Positions 1 through 7,000 of a stretch of 9,094 nt of DNA are shown piece after piece. Positions within the stretch are counted from its first letter, which is position 1, and each line of letters starts with the position of its first letter. Under the pieces are notes generated by a model, which was not told the DNA's origin, did not search any database, and saw only the letters and a list, made by a program, of their open reading frames with translations. The position numbers were made by a program, and so were the translations under genes. The DNA is from CAYNNP01 sp964398215. GTDB lineage: Bacteria; Planctomycetota; Planctomycetia; Pirellulales; Pirellulaceae. The stretch spans positions 1 through 9,094 of the forward strand of contig CAYNNP010000260.1 of assembly GCA_964398215.1 (NCBI GenBank), in the 5' to 3' direction.

Positions 1-22
1 GGTCTCGGCTGGGACAGCCGAG
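1..22. repeat. GC-rich hairpin at window edge
   Basis: CTCGGCT (4-10) and AGCCGAG (16-22) form a perfect 7-bp stem around the loop GGGAC. No T-run follows on the visible side, so it is not a clear terminator. It resembles the short GC-rich palindromes scattered between planctomycete genes, but that is recollection and not a search result. The rest of the stretch up to base 144 shows no supported gene, apart from a GGTTAACC palindrome at 121-128. Confidence 0.45.
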
Positions 23-144
23 CTACTATGTTGCCTACCTTGAAAAACTGATTTGTCCTGACGCGTAACGCACGATGTTCATACCCGAACCACCGCCCCC
101 GCCAGCGATTAAAAAGCTGCGGTTAACCTACTGAATGACAACGA

Positions 145-951
145 ATGATTGGCGCGATCGTTGGTGATGTAATCGGATCCCGTTTCGAACGTCACCCTAC
201 TAAATACACCGACTTTGAATTGTTCACAAACGATTCACGCTTTACCGACGACACTGTTTTGTCGGTTGCGGTGGCCGATTGGCTGATGAATGGCGGCGAC
301 TTGCGCAGCTACTTTTACGACTACGTTGATCGGTATCCCGATGCGGGTTACGGGGGAACGTTTCGAAACTGGGCAGTGTCTCGAGAAACGGAGCCGTATG
401 GCAGTTGGGGAAATGGTTCAGCAATGCGAGTTGCTCCCGTGGGTTACACACAAGCAACGCTGGCTGACACGCTTCGAGTCGCGGAAGAATCTGCGGCGGT
501 CAGCCACAATCATCCCGACGGAATCTTGGGTGCGGTTGCAGTGGCGGGCTGCGTTTACACTGCTCGCAATGGCGGCACAAAAGACGATATATGTTCGTTC
601 ATTGATTCTGAGATTGGATACGACATTTCGACATCCATCGACGATCTCAGGCCGTTCTACTCGTTTGACGTTTCGTGTGCCGGTTCGGTGCCACAATCGA
701 TCCGAGCTTTCATCGAATCGGATTCGGTGGAGCATGCAATCCGGCTAGCGATTTCACTTGGCGGCGATGCCGACACAATGGCCTGCATCGCAGGATCCAT
801 CGCCGAGCCTTTTTATGGTGGTGTGCCTAACTCGTTGTGGCAACCAACAGCAGAGCGATTGGATAGCGAATTGCTGTCGACGGTGAATCAATTCATGTCG
901 ACCCAAAACGGAACTGCTGGACGTTTATCGCCACCAGCCGAACCGAGTTGA
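145..951 (+). CDS. ADP-ribosylglycohydrolase family protein (DraG/ARH-like)
   Basis: This is a 268-residue, probably cytoplasmic hydrolase expected to cleave ADP-ribose from proteins or related ADP-ribosyl substrates using a two-metal (usually Mg) centre. The family signatures are present in order: GDVIGS at residues 7-12, the metal-binding TDDT at 34-37, GNGSAMR at 89-95, SHNHPDG at 120-126, and the C-terminal metal-binding GGDADT at 206-211 followed by ACIAGSIAE. Length matches the compact single-domain members of the family, and no signal peptide is present. The start is well constrained: a TGA lies in frame at 136-138, so ATG 145 is the first possible codon, although no good Shine-Dalgarno precedes it. 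The last residues (about 255-268) are polar and proline-rich and look like a non-catalytic tail; this part overlaps the convergent small gene by 27 bases. No ADP-ribosyltransferase partner is visible nearby, so the physiological target is unknown. Confidence 0.93.
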   Translation: MIGAIVGDVIGSRFERHPTKYTDFELFTNDSRFTDDTVLSVAVADWLMNGGDLRSYFYDYVDRYPDAGYGGTFRNWAVSRETEPYGSWGNGSAMRVAPVGYTQATLADTLRVAEESAAVSHNHPDGILGAVAVAGCVYTARNGGTKDDICSFIDSEIGYDISTSIDDLRPFYSFDVSCAGSVPQSIRAFIESDSVEHAIRLAISLGGDADTMACIAGSIAEPFYGGVPNSLWQPTAERLDSELLSTVNQFMSTQNGTAGRLSPPAEPS

Positions 952-1197
952 AGTCCGTCTGACTGGTTGACGGTACACAGACCTTTGAACTGTTCGGGTT
1001 GTGTAGCGAGGTTGATAAGTGCGGGATTGCCAACCGTTTTTGTAGAAATGGCGATTGGATGTGTAGAAAGCCGATCCTGCTTTTTGATTCAGCGGTTTCT
1101 GCCAACCCCACGTATACGCGCTGGCTTCCTGGGCTGTACCGACCATCAAACCGAAACCAACAACGGCAACACAAACAAGATTACGAACGAATTTCAT
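925..1197 (-). CDS. small basic exported protein, unknown function
   Basis: I do not recognise this family. The 90-residue product starts MKFVRNL, has a hydrophobic core, and shows a signal-peptidase I site after ASA at residue 27 (ASA|YTWGW). The mature part of about 63 residues is strongly basic and rich in Arg, Tyr, Gln, Thr and Trp, ends in GWWR, has no cysteine and no transmembrane segment. It might bind an anionic surface polymer or nucleic acid, but that is speculation from composition. The frame can open at GTG 1206, but ATG 1197 is preferred because GGAG lies 8 bases before it. The gene is convergent with the ADP-ribosylglycohydrolase and their 3' ends overlap by 27 bases, so there is no room for a terminator between them. 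It lies downstream of ribBA on the same strand with about 110 bases between; its own promoter was not identified. The signal peptide plus a well-placed ribosome site make it likely to be real. Confidence 0.72.
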   Translation of the reverse strand: MKFVRNLVCVAVVGFGLMVGTAQEASAYTWGWQKPLNQKAGSAFYTSNRHFYKNGWQSRTYQPRYTTRTVQRSVYRQPVRRTSTRFGWWR

Positions 1198-1205
1198 AAC
1201 TTTCA

Positions 1206-1209
1206 CTCC
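1206..1209 (-). promoter_or_regulatory. Shine-Dalgarno GGAG deciding the start of the small exported protein
   Basis: On the minus strand GGAG occupies 1209-1206 and is followed by 8 bases and then ATG at 1197. The alternative GTG (1206-1204) overlaps this GGAG and has no site of its own, so the ATG is the better start. Confidence 0.6.
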
Positions 1210-1261
1210 GAAAGGGACGTAGGAATATTTCGATCATTCGACTGAAGTAAATTTTGGGCTG

Positions 1262-1274
1262 GCCGCGGCGCGGC
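1262..1274. repeat. GC palindrome between ribBA and the small exported gene
   Basis: GCCGCG and CGCGGC flank a single G, giving a 13-base palindrome downstream of the ribBA stop codon and upstream of the small gene. It has no adjoining T-run on either strand, so it is not a classical terminator; it may form a hairpin in the ribBA 3' region. Confidence 0.35.
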
Positions 1275-1309
1275 ACTAACCGATCACGCTTTTAGGGCGC
1301 TTATTCGAC

Positions 1310-2521
1310 TTAAATTTCTGGAAGCTCGTGGCCCATCTTTTCGCGTTTCGTTTGCAAGTAACTCTTGTTGTGCTGGTTCACTGGTGGCACGATCGGAACC
1401 TGGTCAATGACTTTCAAATCAAAGCCACGCAAATTGAAAGCTTCCGTTTTCTTTGGGTTGTTCGTCAACAAACGGACTTCGTTTAGCCCCAGGTCTTTTA
1501 AAATCTGTAGCCCGATACCGTAATCTCGCATGTCGGCTTTGAAACCAAGTGCATGATTCGCTTCGACTGTATCAAGACCATCGTCTTGCAATGCGTAAGC
1601 TCTGATTTTCTGGGCCAGCCCAATGCCACGTCCTTCTTGGGGCAGATACACAAGTGCGCCACGACCATCTTGGCTGATCATTTCCAAAGCCATGTGCAAT
1701 TGATCGCCACAATCACAACGCAGCGACGAGACCAAATCGCCTGTGAAACAGCTGCTATGCATACGGACGAGCGGTGCGGCTCCGCCAGCAGAGAGATCGC
1801 CGAAAACAAGTGCGATTGGTTCTTGGGATTCGTATTCGACTTTGTAGACGACGATCTGAAAGTCCCCGAACTTGGTTGGCAACTTAGCTTCGGCGGCGCG
1901 GCTAACCAGTTTTTCACTGACGCGACGGTGAGCAATCAATTGTTCGATGCTGATGATCTTTAGGTTGTGTCGTTCGGCAATCTGGAACAACTGTTCGCGG
2001 CTGGCGCGATCTCCGTTTTCATCCAGCACTTCGCACAGAGCCCCTGAGGGATGCAGCCCAGCCATCCGCGGCAAATCAACAGCGGCTTCTGTGTGACCAG
2101 CACGCCGCAATACTCCGCCGCGTTTGGCAAGCAACGGATACACATGACCGGGGCGTACAAAATCATCAAAGCAGCATTCAGGTGAAGCAACTCGCTGGAT
2201 CGTCGCGCTACGTTCGCCGGCTGTAATTCCTGTCTTGGAGTCCGCGATATCGATCGGTGTCAAGAAAGCCGTTTTGAGTGGCGCGTCGTTCTTTGCCACA
2301 AGCGGTGCGAGCTCCAACCGCTTGGATGTTTCCGGCAAGATCGATACGCACAGTTGGCCGCGACCCGATAGCATGAAGTTGACCGTTTCCGTGGTCGCTT
2401 TCTCTGCGGCACAAATAAAATCGCCTTCGTTTTCGCGGTCTTCGGCGTCGACCACAATGACGACTTCACCGTTGCGGATTGCATCAACGGCTTGCGGAAC
2501 AGTATTCAATTCAAAGGACAT
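1310..2521 (-). CDS. ribBA: bifunctional 3,4-dihydroxy-2-butanone-4-phosphate synthase / GTP cyclohydrolase II
   Basis: This cytoplasmic fusion enzyme supplies both precursors of riboflavin: DHBP from ribulose 5-phosphate (N-terminal half) and the pyrimidine intermediate from GTP (C-terminal half). The 403-residue length is normal for RibBA. In the DHBP synthase half, residues 1 to about 200, DAEDRENEGDF (25-35) carries the acidic metal ligands, GITAGERSATI spans 98-108, and RPGHVYPL (123-130) and GGVLRRAGHTEA (135-146) supply substrate and catalytic residues. In the cyclohydrolase II half, C258, C269 and C271 are the zinc ligands (CFTGD...RCDCGDQ), followed by QEGRGIGL (295-302), RAYALQDDGLDTVEAN and LLTNNPKK (351-358). 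Both halves look intact. The start is ATG 2521 (MSFELN); only a weak purine stretch precedes it. The gene stands alone, divergent from the alpha/beta-hydrolase, with no other rib genes in view and no recognisable FMN riboswitch upstream. Confidence 0.97.
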   Translation of the reverse strand: MSFELNTVPQAVDAIRNGEVVIVVDAEDRENEGDFICAAEKATTETVNFMLSGRGQLCVSILPETSKRLELAPLVAKNDAPLKTAFLTPIDIADSKTGITAGERSATIQRVASPECCFDDFVRPGHVYPLLAKRGGVLRRAGHTEAAVDLPRMAGLHPSGALCEVLDENGDRASREQLFQIAERHNLKIISIEQLIAHRRVSEKLVSRAAEAKLPTKFGDFQIVVYKVEYESQEPIALVFGDLSAGGAAPLVRMHSSCFTGDLVSSLRCDCGDQLHMALEMISQDGRGALVYLPQEGRGIGLAQKIRAYALQDDGLDTVEANHALGFKADMRDYGIGLQILKDLGLNEVRLLTNNPKKTEAFNLRGFDLKVIDQVPIVPPVNQHNKSYLQTKREKMGHELPEI

Positions 2522-2611
2522 GAAATATTCTTGATCGTTGGAAACGCGAGTGACTCACGTATTGGCGTTAAAGGCTACAGAAGGATACGAGATACTGATT
2601 GTCGGCCAAAT

Positions 2612-2624
2612 TTCCAAATTGGAA
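2612..2624. promoter_or_regulatory. palindrome TTCCAA-A-TTGGAA in the ribBA/hydrolase divergent region
   Basis: A perfect 13-base inverted repeat (6-base arms, single central A) lies in the 230-base region between the two divergent genes, about 90 bases upstream of ribBA. Its symmetry suits a small dimeric regulator, but no regulator gene is nearby and AT-rich palindromes of this length can arise by chance. Confidence 0.2.
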
Positions 2625-2668
2625 CCTTAAACCCGCAGAAAACCACAAATATGCTGAAGCGATGGTGC

Positions 2669-2674
2669 ATTATA
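2669..2674 (-). promoter_or_regulatory. possible -10 box (TATAAT) for ribBA
   Basis: The minus strand reads TATAAT here, a perfect match to the sigma-70 -10 consensus, about 150 bases upstream of the ribBA start codon. No convincing -35 hexamer is present at 16-18 bases. If used, it would give a leader of about 140 bases. Weak prediction. Confidence 0.22.
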
Positions 2675-2751
2675 CGTGGCAGCGGAAGATGGCCTACTGG
2701 TACATTTTTGCCGTGTGACAATACCGACCCCCAGATTCGAGCCCCATCAGC

Positions 2752-3687
2752 ATGCTTGCTTTGCGAATTAACCGACATTTTCTGGTAAAGATCGTGGTCG
2801 CATCGGTTGCCACTTGGGCGTGCATGACGACGGGTGCGGTTGCAGAAGAACCAGCAAAAGAATCTTCGGAATTCAAGCAACTGGTCAAAGTAGATCGAAA
2901 CGTGCGTTTCAGCACCGCCGAGGGCAAAGCAGGTTTGTGCGATGTGTATCTGCCGTTTGCTGTCGATCCACCCAAGGCCGGATACCCCGTTGTCTTGTTG
3001 GTCCATGGCGGCGGCTGGATCACAGGCGACAAGTGGAACCTGATCGCTTACGCGAATCTGTTGGCGGCCAACGGGTTCGTCGCGGTTGCAATCAATTATC
3101 GTTTGGCGCCGCAGCACAAGTTTCCAGCACAAGTTGATGATGTCCGAGATGGACTTTTGTGGTTGAGTAAGAATTCGAATCGCCTTTCAATCGACATGGA
3201 TCGGCTGGGGCTGTTCGGCTATTCAGCGGGCGGCCATTTGGCGACCATCATTAGCGGTGTCGCGAATGAAAAAATGGAACAACAATTGCAAACCAGTCGC
3301 TGGGCAAAAGACGACAAGCGTTGGAAGACGCTGCCGACGATAAAGGCGGTTTCAGTGGGAGGCCCACCATGTGACTTTCGCGATTTTCCAATCGACAGTA
3401 TTGGGATGACATTTTTCTTGCCGGGCACACGCCGTCGAATGCCAAAAATTTATGATGCGGCATCGCCAACGGTTCACGCATCAACCGGCGATCCTGTGAC
3501 GCAGATCATTCACGGCACCGACGACGCGCTAGTGCCCATCGCCAGCAGCAGAAAGCTGCACAAGGCGCTGAAAGAAGCTGATGTTGATGTTCGATTTGTG
3601 GAAATGGAAAAGCATGGTCACATGTCAACCTTCCTGCATTCAACCACGCGCGAAAAGATGCTCGGATTTTTCAAGGAAACCCTCTAG
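2752..3687 (+). CDS. exported alpha/beta-hydrolase (esterase/lipase-like)
   Basis: The 311-residue product has an N-terminal signal peptide with a likely signal-peptidase I site after AVA at residue 31 (AVA|EEP). It probably acts as a carboxylesterase in the periplasm or outside the cell; the substrate cannot be told from sequence. The fold signatures run in order: HGGGW at 85-89 (oxyanion-hole motif of the HSL/BD-FAE type), NYRLAP at 115-120, the nucleophile elbow GYSAGG at 156-161 with Ser158, and a catalytic Asp in GTDDALVP (255-262, most likely Asp258). The catalytic His is in KHGH (287-290), with His288 or His290 as the acid-base residue. All triad elements are present. A stretch rich in Trp, Lys and Asp (about 182-193) sits in the cap region. 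ATG 2752 is chosen because the signal peptide begins there; no good Shine-Dalgarno is visible. Transcription is divergent from ribBA, and a probable terminator lies about 20 bases after the stop. Confidence 0.92.
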   Translation: MLALRINRHFLVKIVVASVATWACMTTGAVAEEPAKESSEFKQLVKVDRNVRFSTAEGKAGLCDVYLPFAVDPPKAGYPVVLLVHGGGWITGDKWNLIAYANLLAANGFVAVAINYRLAPQHKFPAQVDDVRDGLLWLSKNSNRLSIDMDRLGLFGYSAGGHLATIISGVANEKMEQQLQTSRWAKDDKRWKTLPTIKAVSVGGPPCDFRDFPIDSIGMTFFLPGTRRRMPKIYDAASPTVHASTGDPVTQIIHGTDDALVPIASSRKLHKALKEADVDVRFVEMEKHGHMSTFLHSTTREKMLGFFKETL

Positions 3688-3704
3688 CGCCAAAATTGGA
3701 GCGC

Positions 3705-3727
3705 AGAGGCTCTGAGCCTTTTGTTTT
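3705..3727 (+). terminator. probable Rho-independent terminator after the hydrolase
   Basis: AGGCT (3707-3711) and AGCCT (3715-3719) pair around the loop CTG. The stem can extend by a G-U and an A-U pair into the T-rich tail TTTTGTTTT that follows. The stem is short, so termination may be modest, but its position about 20 bases after the stop codon fits. Confidence 0.5.
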
Positions 3728-3731
3728 GTGA

Positions 3732-3757
3732 GCGGCAAGGCGATAGCCGCCGTTTTT
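3732..3757 (+). terminator. second hairpin with T-run
   Basis: GCGGC (3732-3736) pairs with GCCGC (3746-3750) around a 9-base loop, and TTTTT follows at 3753-3757. It could be a second, back-up terminator or a fragment of an interspersed planctomycete repeat; its GC content is higher than that of the flanking DNA. Confidence 0.35.
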
Positions 3758-3796
3758 GGTGTTCGATTTTTGCGCAAATTTACCGACAGCTAGTGT

Positions 3797-3858
3797 GTTC
3801 GTAGTACCGCCTTCAGGCGGAATTTCCGGCTAAAGCGGATGAAGCCGGTACTGCAAAC
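3797..3858. repeat. compound inverted-repeat element (REP-like)
   Basis: Outer arms GTTCGTAGTACCG (3797-3809) and CGGTACTGCAAAC (3846-3858) are inverted copies over 13 bases with two transition mismatches. Inside lie two hairpins: CCGCC-TTCA-GGCGG (3807-3820) and CCGGCT/AGCCGG (3826-3831 with 3843-3848). The outer and first inner stems share bases, so they are alternatives. The nested design and the phrase CCGCCTTCAGGCGG resemble an interspersed repeat that I recall from Pirellulaceae genomes, but copy number cannot be shown from a single copy. Confidence 0.55.
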
Positions 3859-4015
3859 TAATCGTACACCAGCCTTGTTTAACGACGTCCGCTACAGGTT
3901 TTTGCGAGGGCCTAAACTCGCACTTCACACATGCTTCACAATTGAAATCCAAGTGACTTTGTTCAATGTTGCTTGTTTCGGTCGAATCGAGCCCCGATGG
4001 TTTGTCAATGACGAC

Positions 4016-4021
4016 TATATT
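4016..4021 (+). promoter_or_regulatory. possible -10 box (TATATT) for the large propeller gene
   Basis: TATATT matches the sigma-70 -10 consensus at five of six positions. The upstream hexamer at 17-base spacing (CCCGAT) does not resemble a -35 box. If used, the transcript would start near 4028, only a few bases before the 4041-4065 hairpin. Confidence 0.18.
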
Positions 4022-4040
4022 GTGCGGACCCTCTTGTTTG

Positions 4041-4065
4041 TTCGGCAGCACGAACTGCTGCCGAA
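4041..4065 (+). promoter_or_regulatory. perfect 10-bp leader hairpin before the propeller gene
   Basis: TTCGGCAGCA (4041-4050) and TGCTGCCGAA (4056-4065) are perfectly complementary around the loop CGAAC. The hairpin ends 13 bases before the GGAG ribosome site and 23 bases before the start codon. No T-run follows on either strand, so it is not an intrinsic terminator. A shorter alternative stem, GTTCG (4040-4044) with CGAAC (4051-4055), competes with it. It may stabilise the mRNA 5' end or tune translation; this is inference. Confidence 0.5.
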
Positions 4066-4078
4066 TTCCCGCCTAATT

Positions 4079-4085
4079 GGAGAAG
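4079..4085 (+). promoter_or_regulatory. Shine-Dalgarno GGAGAAG deciding the start of the large propeller gene
   Basis: GGAG (4079-4082) lies 6 bases before GTG 4089. The frame also opens at TTG 4077, directly after an in-frame TAA, but that codon overlaps the GGAG and has no ribosome site. The GTG is therefore the likely start. Confidence 0.7.
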
Positions 4086-4088
4086 CTC

Positions 4089-7000
4089 GTGAGACAGTAC
4101 ATCGGAATCGTTGTCGCGTTTTTGGTTTGTGTCAGCAGCACTGCCCACGCGACGGATTGGCTTAGCTATTTGAATGGGCGCGATCGAGCTGGTTTTACAA
4201 ACGCCAAATTGCCTTCGGAGTTGAAACTTGCGTGGACTTATCGTGCTCCCGCAAAGCCTCAGCAAGCATGGTCTGGTCCGCGGTTGGCGCCAATCGAAGG
4301 CCACGAGATGCGGCACCGAGTCGATTTCGATTCGTCAATGCAAGTCGTCATTCAAGGTGACCGTGCGTACTTTGGAAATACCGTCGACCACAGTTTGCAT
4401 TGCGTAGACGCCACAACCGGAAAACTGGTTTGGAAGTTCTATACCGACGGGCCGATTCGCTTGGCTCCGACGATTGCTCATGACAGTGTGTACTTTGGTT
4501 CCGATGATGGAATCGTCTATTGCTTGGATCAAGCATCTGGCAAGAAAAGATGGAGCATGCGACTTGGGCCCAAAGACGACAGGTTGCTTTCGCGCGGCGA
4601 AATGATCTCGCGTTGGCCAGTCCGAACCGGAGTCTTGGTCGATGAAGACGTGGCTTACTTTGGCGCTGGATTGTTTCCACACGAGAACATTTTTCTGTGC
4701 GCCGCAAACGCCAAGACGGGCGAAGTCATTTGGCGCAATGATACGATTAGCCAACAGAATGCAGGCCGCAATGATCTTTCACCGCAAGGATACTTGTTGG
4801 CGAACGACAAATTCTTGTACGTCCCGTCGGGCCGTTCACTGCCGGTCGCGATATCCAAGAAAACTGGCGACATTGTTTTTCAACGCAAACATTCGTGGCG
4901 GACCGACGCCGGCGGAGTTGTCGGCGGAACCAAAGCTCTCTTGGGCGATGGACAAGTTTACTCAGGAGGGCCGCATCACTTTTTGGCGATGGATGAACGA
5001 AATGGGTCCGTAGGTGAATCATGGATCGGCGGTCGACAAATGGTGCTGGCAAGTGACCAAGCGTACTTGATGGACGGCGAGAAGATTTTTTGTGTCGATC
5101 GATCCGAACACGCACGTGCGAGTCAAGAAAAACAAAAGTGGTTTCTACGCGCACGACAAGATCGCAAGGACCCAAAGAAGGTCAAGCTAGCGCGGAAAAA
5201 GATGAAGGAGTACGCAGGAGTTGGCGTTATCTGGCAATTCCCAAGCGAATTCGATGATGCTTTGATCGCAACGGACAAATACGTTGTCGCTGCCGGGTTG
5301 GGTAAAGTCATCATCCTGGATCGGGAAAGCGGAAAAGAGGTTTGGCAAACCAGTGTCACCGGTAACGTGACTGGGTTGGCGGCCACTGATTCGCTACTGA
5401 CCGTCAGTACTGATCTCGGTCACATCTATGGATTCAGATCACAGAGCGATGCGGCTGAACCTGCCAACGAATGGCCCGTCAAATCGGCAGCATTTGCCGA
5501 TGACGAACAGACGGAGTTTTACCGATCAGCAGCGGCTAAAATCATCGAACAAAGTGGACACAAGTCGGGCTACTGCTTGGTCGTCGGAAGCGAAGATGGG
5601 CACTTGGCACATGAACTGGCGATCCAAAGTTCACTGAATGTACTTGCGATTGAACCAGACGCGGAAAAAGCCAGAAAATCACGGGAGTCGCTTGAGCGAT
5701 CCGGTATTCATGCGACGCAAGTCACGATCATCAATTGTCCCATTGATGAAATTCCGTTCTCCAATTATTTCGCCAACCTGATTGTGTCACAGTCACATTT
5801 GACTTCGGGCAATCCCCCTTGTGATGCGAAAGATGTTGCCAGGTTTTTGAAACCGTGCGGCGGCGTGGCGATGATTGGAGTTCCTGACAAACCAATTGAC
5901 TCCGCTTCGCAATCGTGGACGTCTGATTTGTTGCAAGAAATCAACGGAGAAATCACGCGTGAATCCAATTGGTTGGTTTTTCAACGCGGGCAACTCCCTG
6001 GTGCAGGAGAATGGTCGCACCAATACGGTAACGCGGCAAACACATCCGTCAGTGATGACCAACTGGTACGCGACGGTTTGGGGGTTTTGTGGTACGGCGA
6101 TCCAGGCCCCAGTTCAATGATCAATCGTCATGAAGCTTCCGGGGCGCCGTTATCTACCAACGGCCGAATGTTCATTCAGGGCATCGATAGCGTGATGGCA
6201 TACGATGCGTACAACGGCAACTTTTTGTGGGAGTTCAAAAACCCAGGTGCCATTCGGACGGGTGTGTTCAACAATCGCGAAACCCATAACTTGGCCGCCA
6301 GCGAAGACACGCTTTACGTCGCCATCGAAGGTGAATGCGTTGCCTTGGAAGCGTCGTCTGGAAATGTGATCGCGAAATACAAAACTCCCAAATCGCCCGA
6401 CGGGCTTGAACGCGCGTGGGCCTATCTTGCCTATGACGATGATCAAGTATTCGGAACCAGTACGATTCGCGAGGAACTGGAAAAACGATTACGACGCCGA
6501 GGCTTGACGGTAAAAACGCAAACGGACGCGATCTTTGCGGTTGATGCAGAAACTGGTGAACGAGCTTGGACCTATCGTGGTTCGAATATTCTTCACACGA
6601 CAATCGCCATTGGCCCCCAACACGTCTACTTCATCGACAGTGCGATTACTCCCGAGCAGCGACAGGAACTGTACCTGAGCGACAAAGGAGATTTAAAAAA
6701 GCTGGAAGGTGACGCAGCCAAGAAAGCTGAAGCCGATATGAAACGATTTGATGCACGACTGGCGGTTGCACTGGATCGAAAAACTGGCAAGAAGGTTTGG
6801 GAGCGACCCGTCGACGTGACGGATACTACCAACGTCAGCTCCGGCGGAGGAAGCCTGACGGTGATGTACGCCGACGGGCATGTCGTTCTGTGCGGAGCCA
6901 ATGCCAACGGCCATTACTGGAAACAGTTTCTGTCTGGCAAGTTTGAAAAACGTAAACTGCTGGTTCTTGATGCGGAAACAGGCGACAAACTCTGGTCAAA

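Larger units (their letters stand above)
3688..4088. other. 400-base intergenic region with several hairpins and no supported gene
   Basis: Between the hydrolase stop and the large propeller gene no coding frame has a start, ribosome site or recognisable product. The region instead holds a terminator-like hairpin (3705-3727), a second hairpin with a T-run (3732-3757), the 10-base palindrome TTTGCGCAAA (3769-3778), a compound inverted repeat (3797-3858), a weak -10 candidate (4016-4021) and a strong leader hairpin (4041-4065). Bases 3859-4010 show nothing recognisable. Confidence 0.6.

Noticed and set aside
893..1174. An alternative 93-codon minus-strand frame overlapping the small exported gene
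   Set aside because: It has no signal peptide or ribosome site and lies in a different frame from the better-supported 925-1197 gene.
1407..1440. Possible unusual substitution in RibBA: GER in place of the common DR in the GxSAxDR motif (residues 102-104)
   Set aside because: An acidic residue is retained and I recall E in this position in other RibBA proteins; the motif lies at about 2210-2230 in the gene, and all other catalytic motifs are intact, so this is not evidence of lost function.
3769..3778. TTTGCGCAAA palindrome as an operator
   Set aside because: A 10-base perfect palindrome is not rare by chance, it sits just after terminator-like hairpins and far (about 310 bases) from the next start codon.
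3839..4165. A 108-codon open frame on the plus strand reading into the propeller gene
   Set aside because: It starts inside the inverted-repeat element, has no ribosome site, no recognisable motif, and overlaps the signal-peptide region of the large gene in another frame.
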